Positions 28,345-36,555 of a stretch of 64,000 nucleotides of DNA are shown here, piece after piece. A program made the position numbers and the translations under genes. Numbering within the stretch: position 1 is the stretch's first letter; each line of letters begins with the position of its first letter. The DNA is from Mycobacterium conspicuum (GTDB lineage Bacteria; Actinomycetota; Actinomycetes; Mycobacteriales; Mycobacteriaceae). The notes under the pieces are model-generated. The model ran no database searches. It saw only the letters and a list, made by a program, of their open reading frames with translations, and was not told where the DNA came from. The stretch is taken from the NCBI RefSeq assembly GCF_010730195.1, contig NZ_AP022613.1, positions 3,472,001 to 3,536,000 on the forward strand, in the 5' to 3' direction.

Positions 28345-28863
28345 ATGCTGGGACACCGCAGGACCGGACTCATCGCCGTGGCGGGAGCGGCCGTGAGCTG
28401 CTCGTTATGGCTCGCTCCGGCGGCCTTCGCCGGTACGGGTTCGGCCCTGGACGGGCACTACATGGTGACGTTCTCCGCCAACCAGAAGACCGGCACCAGC
28501 GCGGCGGCCCGGATGCCCGAACCGGCGCAGTGGGCCAAATACTCGTTCACCTCGAGTTGCTCCACCGGCGGTTGCGTCGCCAAGGTCAGCGACGCGCCCG
28601 CCTCCCCCAGCCTGTACGCGCAGCAGTCAGGTCCCTACACCTGGAACGGGTCGCAGTGGATCGAGCAAACGACCTCCAAATACGACTGCCCGGTCGCCGG
28701 CGGCCGGGTGGAACGCGACCCGGCCCGCTCGACCGCGGTGCTGACGCCCGGCCCCAACGGCGCGCTCACCGGCGTGTTTCACACCGACATCGTGAGCGGC
28801 GCGTGCAAGGGCAGCGTCGAAATGCCGCTCACCGCAACGCCTTACAGCCCGCCGGTGATCTAA
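28345..28863 (+). CDS. Secreted protein, Rv2253-like
   Basis: 172 residues. Signal peptide of about 30 residues (charged LGHRRTGL, hydrophobic core, cleavage after AAFAG). The mature part is a compact beta-rich domain of the kind seen in several small mycobacterial exported proteins, with four cysteines (SSCSTGGC, then YDC and SGAC) that could form two disulfides. AGGAGG 28335-28340 precedes the ATG. Function unknown. Convergent overlap with DUF3145. Confidence 0.82.
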   Translation: MLGHRRTGLIAVAGAAVSCSLWLAPAAFAGTGSALDGHYMVTFSANQKTGTSAAARMPEPAQWAKYSFTSSCSTGGCVAKVSDAPASPSLYAQQSGPYTWNGSQWIEQTTSKYDCPVAGGRVERDPARSTAVLTPGPNGALTGVFHTDIVSGACKGSVEMPLTATPYSPPVI

Positions 28864-29372
28864 CCGACGCCGCGGCTGAGCCAGGTCACCTCGCCCGCAT
28901 CGCCGCCGTCGCGGTACACCTCGAGCGCTTCGTCCCAGGCCGTTCCCAGTACCGAATCGAGTTCGGCGGCCAGCGTGTCGGCGCCCTGCGCCATCATCGA
29001 CCGCAGCCGCATTTCCCCGACCATGATGTCGCCGTTGGCGCTCATCGACCCGCTCCACAGCCCCAGCTGCGGGGTGTGGCAGAACCGCTGACCGTCGACT
29101 CCGGGGCTGGGGTCCTCGGTGACCTCGAACCGCAGCACCGACCAGGAGCGCAGCGCGTTGGCCAACCGGGCGCCGGTGCCGACCGGCCCGATCCAGTTCG
29201 TCACCGCGCGCAGCTGGCCGGGCATCGCCGGCTGCGGGGTCCACACCAGGTTCGCCTTGGCTTGCAGGGTCGACGACAACGCCCACTCGACATGCGGGCA
29301 CACCGCGGCCGGTGAGGCGTGCACGTACACCACGCCTGCCGTGGCGTCGGCGAATTGATTCGACGCTCGCAT
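28860..29372 (-). CDS. DUF3145 family protein
   Basis: 170 residues from ATG 29372, preceded by GGAG on the minus strand. It shows the DUF3145 signature ANQF/ASNQFADATAGVVYVHASPAAVCPHVEW at the start and WTPQPAMPGQLRA after it. It is close to Rv2256c as I recall it. Function unknown. The stop overlaps the convergent secreted-protein stop by three bases. Confidence 0.82.
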   Translation of the reverse strand: MRASNQFADATAGVVYVHASPAAVCPHVEWALSSTLQAKANLVWTPQPAMPGQLRAVTNWIGPVGTGARLANALRSWSVLRFEVTEDPSPGVDGQRFCHTPQLGLWSGSMSANGDIMVGEMRLRSMMAQGADTLAAELDSVLGTAWDEALEVYRDGGDAGEVTWLSRGVG

Positions 29373-29510
29373 CTTTTGCTCCTTCAGTTCCACGAGGGAC
29401 GTCTTCCCCAACGACCTGGTAAAACCCAAGGGCAAACTGCGTGCAGGATGCGTGTAGTTGTGATTTTTGTGCCGTGCGTGTCTATTGTGCCTTGTGAGAC
29501 CCCTGTTGCG

Positions 29511-30338
29511 CTAGAGTGCAAATTTTTCGGCGATCACCGCGTCGGAAATTGCCGGCCAGATTTCGAGCGCCCACTGCCCGAAATCGCGGTCGGTGAGCAC
29601 CACCAACGCCAGGTCCGCCTCGGCATCGACCCAGATAAACGTGCCTGATTGGCCGAAATGCCCGTATGTCGAGGCCGAGTTGCGGGTGCCGGTCCAGTGC
29701 GGCGATTTCGCGTCCCGGATCTCGAAGCCCAGCCCCCAATCGTTGGGCCGCTGCACGCCGTATCCCGGAAGCACGCCGTCCAGACCGGGAAACTGCACCG
29801 TGGTCGCGTCGGCGTGCATGCCGGCCGAGACGGTCGACGGTCGCAGCAGGTCACCGGCGAACGCCGCCAGATCCGCAACCGTGGAGGTCGCGCCGAAACC
29901 GGCCGCCTCGGCGCCGCCGTCCAGCCGGGTCGACGTCATGCGCAGCGGTTCGCATACCGCTTCGGCCAGGTAGCCGCCGAATTCGATGCCCGACTCGCGC
30001 TGGACGGCCTCGGCCAGCAGGGTGAAGCCGTAGTTCGAGTAGATCCGGCGGGTGCCCGGCTTGGCCAGTACCTTGCCGGATTGCAGTGCCACACCCGACG
30101 CGTGCGCCAGCAGGTGGCGCACCGTGGCCCCCGGCGGGCCCGCCGGGGTGTCGAGCTCGAGCACCCCTTCCTCGACGGCGATCTGCACCGCCCGGGCCAC
30201 CAGCGGCTTGGTGACCGAGGCCAGCGCGAACTGCCGCTGGATGTCGCCGTGGGTGGCCAGGATCCCGGCGGGCCCGACGACGGCGGCGGCCGCATTGGTT
30301 ACCGGCCAGTCCGCGAGGGCGTCCAGCGCGGGCGTCAC
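29511..30338 (-). CDS. Serine beta-lactamase/transpeptidase-fold hydrolase, Rv2257c-like
   Basis: 275 residues from GTG 30338. Active-site SxxK as SVTK (near residue 42), YxN as YSN near 107, and a C-terminal HFGQSG in the position of the KTG box. Without a signal peptide it is likely intracellular, so an esterase or D-aminopeptidase role is as likely as beta-lactam hydrolysis. The start overlaps the stop of the upstream methyltransferase (GTGA). Confidence 0.82.
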   Translation of the reverse strand: MTPALDALADWPVTNAAAAVVGPAGILATHGDIQRQFALASVTKPLVARAVQIAVEEGVLELDTPAGPPGATVRHLLAHASGVALQSGKVLAKPGTRRIYSNYGFTLLAEAVQRESGIEFGGYLAEAVCEPLRMTSTRLDGGAEAAGFGATSTVADLAAFAGDLLRPSTVSAGMHADATTVQFPGLDGVLPGYGVQRPNDWGLGFEIRDAKSPHWTGTRNSASTYGHFGQSGTFIWVDAEADLALVVLTDRDFGQWALEIWPAISDAVIAEKFAL

Positions 30339-31396
30339 TTCCTGGCGATGTAGTAGCTGTTGATCGGGTCGGACTCGACCTCGACCACCCGGACATCGGC
30401 GAATCCCGCGTCGCCGAGCATCGAGGTGGCCAGCTGGGTTCCCCACGCCGTGCCAAGTCCGACGCCGTCCAGCGCCAGGGACACCGTCATGCAGTGCATC
30501 AGCGAGACGGTGTAGAGGTAGGTGCTCATCGGGACGTCGACGTTCTCCTCGAGCCGGCTGGATGCCTTGATGTCGGCCATCAGGAAGACGCCGCCGGGCC
30601 GCAGCGCGCGGTAGATGTTCTCCAAGACGCGCGCCGGCTGCGCCTGATCGTGGATCGCGTCGAACACGGTGATCACGTCGTAGGCGTCCGTCTTGTCCAG
30701 CTCGGTCAAATTGTGTGCCTCGAAGGCCGCGTTGGTCAGGCCGAGGCGGGCCGCCTCGGCGGCGCCGGCCGCGATCGCCTGTTCGGAGAAGTCGATGCCG
30801 GTGAAGCGGCTCGCCGGAAACGCCTGTGCCATCACGTTGATCGCGTGTCCGCTGCCGCAGCCGAAATCGGCCACGTCGGCCCCGGCCCGCAGCCGTTCCG
30901 GCAGACCCTCGGCCAACGGCAGCACGACGTCGACCAGCGCGATGTCGAACACCGCGGCGCTCTGCTCGGCCATCAGCGCGTGGAAGCGCGGGAATTCGCT
31001 GTAGGGCAGGCCGCCGCCCTCGCGGAAGCATCCGATGATTTTCTGCTCGACCTCGCCGAGTTGCGGAAGGAACAAAGCCACCAACGCCAGGTTGTGCGGT
31101 CCGGCGGCGCGGGTCAGCACCGCCGCCCGGTGCGCGGGCAGCGAGTAGGTGGCGGTGTCGGCGTCATAGTCGACGACGTGCGCGGTGGTCACGCCGGCCA
31201 GCCACTCCCGGACGTAACGCTCGTTGAGTCCGGCGGCCTCGGCGATCTGCGCGCTGGTGGCGGGCGGCAGTCCGGCCATCGTGTCGAAAAGGCCGGTCTG
31301 GTGTCCGATGCTCAACAGGAGTGCGAGGCTCGCGCCGTCGATGGCCGCGACCATTCGTCCGGTGAATTCCTCGGCGGTCTCGGCTGCCGTCGTCAT
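30335..31396 (-). CDS. SAM methyltransferase with N-terminal winged helix, Rv2258c-like
   Basis: 353 residues from ATG 31396, same length as Rv2258c. Residues about 30-85 form a winged-helix/dimerisation domain (ALLLSIGHQTGLFDTMAG, AGLNERYVREWL); the Rossmann SAM motif is VADFGCGSGHAI near 180. Substrate unknown. The divergent mscR start is 33 bp away, so regulation may be shared. Confidence 0.87.
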   Translation of the reverse strand: MTTAAETAEEFTGRMVAAIDGASLALLLSIGHQTGLFDTMAGLPPATSAQIAEAAGLNERYVREWLAGVTTAHVVDYDADTATYSLPAHRAAVLTRAAGPHNLALVALFLPQLGEVEQKIIGCFREGGGLPYSEFPRFHALMAEQSAAVFDIALVDVVLPLAEGLPERLRAGADVADFGCGSGHAINVMAQAFPASRFTGIDFSEQAIAAGAAEAARLGLTNAAFEAHNLTELDKTDAYDVITVFDAIHDQAQPARVLENIYRALRPGGVFLMADIKASSRLEENVDVPMSTYLYTVSLMHCMTVSLALDGVGLGTAWGTQLATSMLGDAGFADVRVVEVESDPINSYYIARK

Positions 31397-31415
31397 GTTC
31401 AGCGACGCTACACCG

Positions 31416-31421
31416 TAGGTT
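31416..31421 (+). promoter_or_regulatory. Probable -10 element TAGGTT of mscR, leaderless spacing
   Basis: TANNNT with 7 nt to ATG 31429; no ribosome-binding site is visible before the ATG. Confidence 0.5.
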
Positions 31422-31428
31422 GTAGGCC

Positions 31429-32514
31429 ATGAGTCAGACAGTGCGCGGAGTGATTTCACGGAAAAAGGGTGCGCCCGTGGAGCTGGTGGACATCGTCGTC
31501 CCCGACCCCGGGCCGGGCGAGGCCGTCGTCGACATCGCGGCGTGCGGGGTGTGCCACACCGATCTGACCTACCGCGAGGGCGGCATCAACGACGAGTATC
31601 CGTTCCTGTTGGGCCACGAGGCCGCGGGCACGGTCGAGGCCGTCGGCCCGGGAGTGACCTCCGTGGCGCCGGGCGACTTCGTGATCCTGAACTGGCGCGC
31701 GGTGTGCGGGCAGTGCCGGGCCTGCAAGCGCGGCCGGCCGCAGTTGTGCTTTGACACCTTCAACGCCGAGCAGAAAATGACGCTGACCGACGGCACCGAG
31801 CTCACCCCGGCTCTGGGCATCGGGGCCTTCGCCGACAAGACGCTGGTGGCCGCGGGCCAATGCACCAAGGTCGATCCCCAGGTCGACCCGGCCGTGGCCG
31901 GCCTGCTGGGCTGCGGGGTGATGGCCGGGCTGGGGGCGGCGATCAACACCGGCGGGGTGACCCGCGACGACACCGTCGCGGTGATCGGCTGCGGCGGCGT
32001 GGGCGACGCCGCGGTCGCCGGGGCCGCGCTCGTGGGCGCCCGGCGGATCATCGCCGTCGACACCGACAACACCAAGCTGGACTGGGCCCGCAAATTCGGC
32101 GCCACCCACACCGTCAACGCCCGCGAATTCGACCCCGTCAAAACCATCCAGGACCTCACCGACGGCTTCGGCGTCGATGTGGTGATCGACGCGGTCGGCC
32201 GCCCGGAAACCTGGAAGCAGGCCTTCTACGCGCGCGATCTGGCCGGAACCGTGGTCCTGGTCGGCGTTCCCACCCCCGACATGCGCCTGGACATGCCGCT
32301 GGTGGACTTCTTCTCCCACGGCGGCTCGTTGAAGTCGTCCTGGTACGGCGACTGCCTGCCCGAGCGCGACTTCCCCACCCTGATCGAGCTGCATCTGCAG
32401 GGCCGTCTCCCGTTGGACAAGTTCGTCTCCGAGCGCATCGGGCTCGGCGACGTCGAAGAGGCGTTCCACAAGATGCACGACGGCAAGGTGCTGCGTTCGG
32501 TGGTAGTCCTGTAA
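31429..32514 (+). CDS. mscR: S-nitrosomycothiol reductase / mycothiol-dependent formaldehyde dehydrogenase MscR
   Basis: 361 residues. Zinc alcohol dehydrogenase of class III type: catalytic zinc CGVCHTD (Cys37 region) and GHEAAG, structural zinc CGQCRACKRGRPQLC, and NAD-binding VIGCGGVGDAAVAG near 185. In mycobacteria this enzyme (Rv2259) reduces S-nitrosomycothiol and oxidises the mycothiol-formaldehyde adduct. The downstream MBL protein overlaps (TAATG). Confidence 0.95.
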   Translation: MSQTVRGVISRKKGAPVELVDIVVPDPGPGEAVVDIAACGVCHTDLTYREGGINDEYPFLLGHEAAGTVEAVGPGVTSVAPGDFVILNWRAVCGQCRACKRGRPQLCFDTFNAEQKMTLTDGTELTPALGIGAFADKTLVAAGQCTKVDPQVDPAVAGLLGCGVMAGLGAAINTGGVTRDDTVAVIGCGGVGDAAVAGAALVGARRIIAVDTDNTKLDWARKFGATHTVNAREFDPVKTIQDLTDGFGVDVVIDAVGRPETWKQAFYARDLAGTVVLVGVPTPDMRLDMPLVDFFSHGGSLKSSWYGDCLPERDFPTLIELHLQGRLPLDKFVSERIGLGDVEEAFHKMHDGKVLRSVVVL

Positions 32515-33137
32515 TGGTGGACATCGATCGCGTCATCACGCACGGCACCTTCGAACTCGACGGCGGCAGTTGGGAAGTCGACAACAACATCTGGCTGGTC
32601 GGCGACAATTCCAACGTCGTGGTGTTCGACGCCGCGCACGACGCCGCCCCGATCGTCGAGGCCGTCGCTGGCCGCCATGTGGTCGCGGTGGTCTGCACGC
32701 ACGGGCACAACGACCACGTGACCGTCGCCCCCGAACTCGGTACGACGCTCGACGCCCCGGTGCTGCTGCACCCCGCCGACGAGGTGCTGTGGCGAATGAC
32801 CCACCCGGACAAGGACTTTCGCGCCATTTCCGACGGCGAGACGCTGACCGTCGCCGGCACCGAGTTGCGCGCGCTGCACACCCCGGGCCACTCCCCTGGA
32901 TCGGCGTGCTGGTACATCCACGACCTCGGCGTCGTGTTCAGCGGCGATACGTTGTTCTCCGGCGGACCGGGCGCAACCGGCCGCTCCTATTCGGACTTTC
33001 CGACGATCCTGCACTCGATCTCAGAGCGGCTGGGCAAGTTGCCGGCCGAGACCATCGTGCACACCGGCCACGGCGACAGCACCATCATCGGCGACGAGAT
33101 CGTCCACTACGAAGAATGGGTCGCCCGCGGCCACTAG
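32514..33137 (+). CDS. Metallo-beta-lactamase-fold hydrolase, Rv2260-like
   Basis: 207 residues. Metal motif HGHNDH near residue 62, later HTPGHSPGS and HTGHGD provide the remaining ligands, as in glyoxalase II-type hydrolases. It overlaps mscR by one base, so it probably hydrolyses the thioester product of MscR, S-formylmycothiol, the second step of formaldehyde detoxification; this last point is inference from context. Confidence 0.88.
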   Translation: MVDIDRVITHGTFELDGGSWEVDNNIWLVGDNSNVVVFDAAHDAAPIVEAVAGRHVVAVVCTHGHNDHVTVAPELGTTLDAPVLLHPADEVLWRMTHPDKDFRAISDGETLTVAGTELRALHTPGHSPGSACWYIHDLGVVFSGDTLFSGGPGATGRSYSDFPTILHSISERLGKLPAETIVHTGHGDSTIIGDEIVHYEEWVARGH

Positions 33138-33147
33138 CCCCTCGCGC

Positions 33148-33882
33148 CTAGCCGCCGCCCAGGATCCGGCGCTTCTCGGCCTGGAACTCTTCCTCGGTGA
33201 GCGCGCCGGAATCCCGCAATGACGCAAGCGTTTTGAGTCGCTCCAGCCTGATGTCCTCGTCGCTGGGCACCGGGGCAGCGTAGCTGGGCTGCACGTCGAC
33301 GGTGGGGAAGACCACCGGCGCGTAGGCCGACACCACGGCTCTGCGCCGGGTGCGGGACAGCCACACGCCCGACAGAATCGAAATAACAAGGCCCGCAACG
33401 AAAATCGCGACGAACACCCACACGAGGTAGCCGTACGAGCTGCTGTGACCGAACGCCAACTGCGGGGTGATGTACCCGTTGACCTGCCCGTCCGTCGTGA
33501 TGTCGTAGGTGGCGTCAGCGGGAATCTGCGCCACCCACACGCGCACGTGCGAGTCGTTGTTGACCGTCGTCGTGCTGCCGATGTTCTCGGTGACCACCGG
33601 TTGGGCCACCCCGTCGGGCGGCTTGATCGTCACCCCGAGCGGCGGCACCGGCAGGCCGCCGCCGTTGGGGCCGCCGATCACCACGGTGTGCAGGCTGATC
33701 GTGACTTCGCCGGCGGGCAGATGCAGACGCCCCGCCCCCGGGATCGGCACCTCGCCGTAGGCGTTGTATTTGTCCAGGAAGAACGCGTTGAGCACCAAGG
33801 TGGTGATGAAGCCGCCCACCGACACGACCATCATCACGACGGCAGCGGACAGCGCCATTTTCACCAGCCGCCTGCTTGTCAC
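33148..33882 (-). CDS. Membrane protein with C-terminal SHOCT motif
   Basis: 244 residues from GTG 33882. One transmembrane helix near residues 9-33, an exported beta-rich region (about 40-145), a second helix near 150-172, then a cytosolic tail ending in a SHOCT motif (LKTLASLRDSGALTEEEF). Function unknown; SHOCT motifs occur on the ends of many unrelated membrane proteins. Convergent with the MBL gene. Confidence 0.78.
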   Translation of the reverse strand: MTSRRLVKMALSAAVVMMVVSVGGFITTLVLNAFFLDKYNAYGEVPIPGAGRLHLPAGEVTISLHTVVIGGPNGGGLPVPPLGVTIKPPDGVAQPVVTENIGSTTTVNNDSHVRVWVAQIPADATYDITTDGQVNGYITPQLAFGHSSSYGYLVWVFVAIFVAGLVISILSGVWLSRTRRRAVVSAYAPVVFPTVDVQPSYAAPVPSDEDIRLERLKTLASLRDSGALTEEEFQAEKRRILGGG

Positions 33883-33984
33883 CCACGCAGTGTGTCACTG
33901 CGGGCCAGGCCGTGCCAGCGTTCCCAGGCGATGACGCAAAGAGCACACTTGGACAGGACCCACACCGAAGAAGGAGTGATACGC

Positions 33985-34935
33985 ATGGCCAACGATCTCG
34001 TCGCCACCGTGCCCGACCTGTCGGGGAAGCTGGTCGTCATCACGGGGGCCAACAGCGGTCTGGGGTTCGGGCTGGCCCGACGGCTGTCCGCCGCCGGCGC
34101 CGACGTCGTCATGGCGATACGCAATCGCGCCAAGGGCGACGCGGCGATCGAGGAGATCCGGCGGACGGTGCCCGACGCCAAATTGACCATCAAGTCCCTC
34201 GACCTGTCGTCACTGGCGTCCGTCGCCGCCCTGGGCGAAGAGTTCAACGCCGAGGGACGACCCATCAACATCCTGATCAACAACGCCGGGGTGATGACGC
34301 CGCCGGAACGCGACACCACCTCCGACGGCTTCGAATTGCAGTTCGGCAGTAACCATCTCGGACACTTCGCGCTCACGGGCCACCTGCTGCCGCTGTTGCG
34401 CGCCGCCGACGGCGCGCGGGTCGTGTCACTGAGCAGCCTGGCGGCCCGCCAAAGCGGCAAGATCCACTTCGACGACCCGCAATTCGAGAAGTCGTACGCG
34501 GCCATGTCCGCCTACGGCCAGTCGAAGCTGGCCGTGCTGATGTTCGCGCTGGAATTGGACCGGCGCAGCCGCGCGGGCGGCTGGGGCATCATGTCCAACG
34601 CCGCGCACCCGGGCCTGACCAAAACCAACCTGCAGATCAGCGGGCCGTCGCACGGCCGGGAGAAGCCGGCGCTCATGGAGCGGTTGTACAAGACGTCCTG
34701 GCGTTTCGCGCCGTTCCTGTGGCAGGAGATCGACGAGGGAATCCTGCCCGCCGTGTACGCGGCCGCGACGCCGCAGGCCGAGGGCGGCGCCTTCTACGGG
34801 CCCAGCGGCTTCTACGAACTGGCCGGTGGCGGTGTGGCACCGGCCAAGGTGCCCGCGCGTGCCCGCAACGACGAGGACTGCCGGCGACTGTGGGAGCTTT
34901 CCGAACAACTCACCGGTGTCCGCTACCCGAGCTGA
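33985..34935 (+). CDS. Short-chain dehydrogenase/reductase of the retinol-dehydrogenase-like type
   Basis: 316 residues from ATG 33985, fixed by AAGGAG at 33971-33976. Nucleotide motif TGANSGLG near residue 20, NNAG near 94 and catalytic YGQSK near 173. The long C-terminus (NAAHPGLTKTNL, then a 100-residue tail) resembles Rv2263-like and WW-domain-oxidoreductase-like SDRs acting on lipids. Substrate unknown. Confidence 0.86.
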   Translation: MANDLVATVPDLSGKLVVITGANSGLGFGLARRLSAAGADVVMAIRNRAKGDAAIEEIRRTVPDAKLTIKSLDLSSLASVAALGEEFNAEGRPINILINNAGVMTPPERDTTSDGFELQFGSNHLGHFALTGHLLPLLRAADGARVVSLSSLAARQSGKIHFDDPQFEKSYAAMSAYGQSKLAVLMFALELDRRSRAGGWGIMSNAAHPGLTKTNLQISGPSHGREKPALMERLYKTSWRFAPFLWQEIDEGILPAVYAAATPQAEGGAFYGPSGFYELAGGGVAPAKVPARARNDEDCRRLWELSEQLTGVRYPS

Positions 34936-34951
34936 GGACTGCCGCAGCGTT

Positions 34952-34957
34952 TATCGT
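34952..34957 (+). promoter_or_regulatory. Probable -10 element TATCGT of the SABATH gene
   Basis: TANNNT with 6 nt to ATG 34964 and no ribosome-binding site: leaderless pattern. Confidence 0.5.
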
Positions 34958-34963
34958 TCCACC

Positions 34964-36058
34964 ATGCCCGAATCAAGCATCGTGGTGCGGCCGGAGCCGA
35001 TGGAGAGCGCGACCTACACCGCGTCCTCACGGCTGCAGGCCGCCGGATTGTTACCCGCGGTCGCGCTGTTCGAACGCGCCGCCGCCGAGGTCCCGCTGCC
35101 CACACCGCCGCAGCCGATCGTCGTCGCCGACTATGGCGCCGCGACCGGCTACAACTCGCTCAAGCCGATGTCTGCGGCGATCGGTGCACTTCGACGGCGC
35201 ACGAGTCGCGACCACGCAATCCTGGTGGCGCACACCGATGTACCAAACAACGATTTCACCGCCTTGTTCCGGACCCTGGCCGACGACCAAGACAGCTACC
35301 TGCAGCACGATCGCGCGAGTTTTCCGTCGGCGATCGGCCGCTCGTTTTACGGCCAGATCCTGCCGTCGCGCACCGTCAACCTCGGCTGGTCGTCGTGGGC
35401 GGTGCAGTGGCTGAGCCGGATCCCCGCCGGAGCACCCGAATTCGACGACCACGTGCAGGTCGCCTACAGCAAGAACGCGGAGGCCCGCGCCGCGTACGCC
35501 CGTCAGGCCGCCACCGACTGGAATGACTTCGTGGCGTTCCGCGGCCGGGAGTTGGCTCCCGACGGCCGGCTGGTGGTGCTCACGATGGCCCTCGACGAAA
35601 ACGGCGAATTCGGTTACCGCGCCATGAACGACGCGCTGGTTGCGACGCTCAACGATCAGGTCAGTGACGGCCTGCTACATCGAGATGAGTTGCGGCGCAT
35701 GGCATTTCCTGTTTTCGCCCGCGACGAGAAGGACTTTCGCGCGCCGTTCTCCCCCACCGGCCGCTTCGAGGGTTTGACGATCGAGCACCTCGAGATCTTC
35801 AACGCAGACGATCGATTCTGGGAAACGTTCCAATCGGATGGCGACGCAGAGGCTTTCGGGGCGCGATGGGCAGCGTTCGCGCGGGCCGCCCTCTTCCCCA
35901 CTTTGGTGGCCATGCTGGATCGCGGGGCCGATGACCCGCGGGCGGCCGAATTCATCCAGCGGCTCGAGGCCGGCATCGCGCGCCGGCTGTCGGGTGCGCC
36001 GGAGCCAATGCGGATCCCACTCGCCTCGCTGGTCCTGGTCAAGGACGGATCGCGGTGA
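34964..36058 (+). CDS. SABATH-family (salicylate/benzoate-type) carboxyl methyltransferase
   Basis: 364 residues. The SABATH landmarks known from plants are present in order: SSRLQ near residue 21 (cf. SAM-binding Ser/Gln region), VADYGAATGYNSL near 53 in place of the plant DLGCSSGPNT, and SFYGQILPSRTVNL followed by SSWAVQWLSRIP near 122-150, equivalent to the plant SFYGRLFP and SSYSLMWLS segments. These enzymes use SAM to methylate a free carboxylate or a nitrogen. Which acid it methylates is unknown. The gene stands alone after an SDR gene. Confidence 0.85.
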   Translation: MPESSIVVRPEPMESATYTASSRLQAAGLLPAVALFERAAAEVPLPTPPQPIVVADYGAATGYNSLKPMSAAIGALRRRTSRDHAILVAHTDVPNNDFTALFRTLADDQDSYLQHDRASFPSAIGRSFYGQILPSRTVNLGWSSWAVQWLSRIPAGAPEFDDHVQVAYSKNAEARAAYARQAATDWNDFVAFRGRELAPDGRLVVLTMALDENGEFGYRAMNDALVATLNDQVSDGLLHRDELRRMAFPVFARDEKDFRAPFSPTGRFEGLTIEHLEIFNADDRFWETFQSDGDAEAFGARWAAFARAALFPTLVAMLDRGADDPRAAEFIQRLEAGIARRLSGAPEPMRIPLASLVLVKDGSR

Positions 36059-36140
36059 CCGGAGTTTCGGCGTTGCACCCCAGTGGGTAGACCTGATCCG
36101 GGGTCGGCTCATATCGCAACTCCACGAGGGGGACCAGAGC

Positions 36141-36542
36141 ATGGGCGAGCAAGGCAACGACGAGGCCAAGCAAGTGACGGAACCAGACGGCGGCAATTCT
36201 CGGGAAACGCCGACCGAAAAGCCGGAACCGGACGAAGACGACAACGCGAAGGCCGCCGAAATGATGGAGGCCTATGAAGATCGGCCGACGCTGATACTGC
36301 CCGGCACGGGCGGGGCTGTCTCCGGAACCGCCGTGGGCAACTGGCTGGACGACGACGGCAACCCCAAATCCGCCACCGACGAGGACGCCCCGGCCGCCAA
36401 GGCCAACGCCGACAGGATCGACGATAAAGACATCGAAGAACAAGCGGCCAAGGACAAGGAATTCAACGAAGCCGTACTCAAGCACGCCAAAGAAAAGGCG
36501 GGCGAGCAGACGTCCGACGACGAGCAGGCCGTGGGCACATAG
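36141..36542 (+). CDS. Small, highly acidic protein of unknown function
   Basis: 133 residues from ATG 36141, very rich in Asp, Glu and Lys and probably disordered at both ends (TEKPEPDEDDNAK, ADRIDDKDIEEQAAKDKE). A central, more ordered segment LILPGTGGAVSGTAVGNWLDDDG may be the conserved part. No signal or membrane segment. I do not recognise it. Confidence 0.6.
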   Translation: MGEQGNDEAKQVTEPDGGNSRETPTEKPEPDEDDNAKAAEMMEAYEDRPTLILPGTGGAVSGTAVGNWLDDDGNPKSATDEDAPAAKANADRIDDKDIEEQAAKDKEFNEAVLKHAKEKAGEQTSDDEQAVGT

Positions 36543-36555
36543 CTTTTCGACGAAG

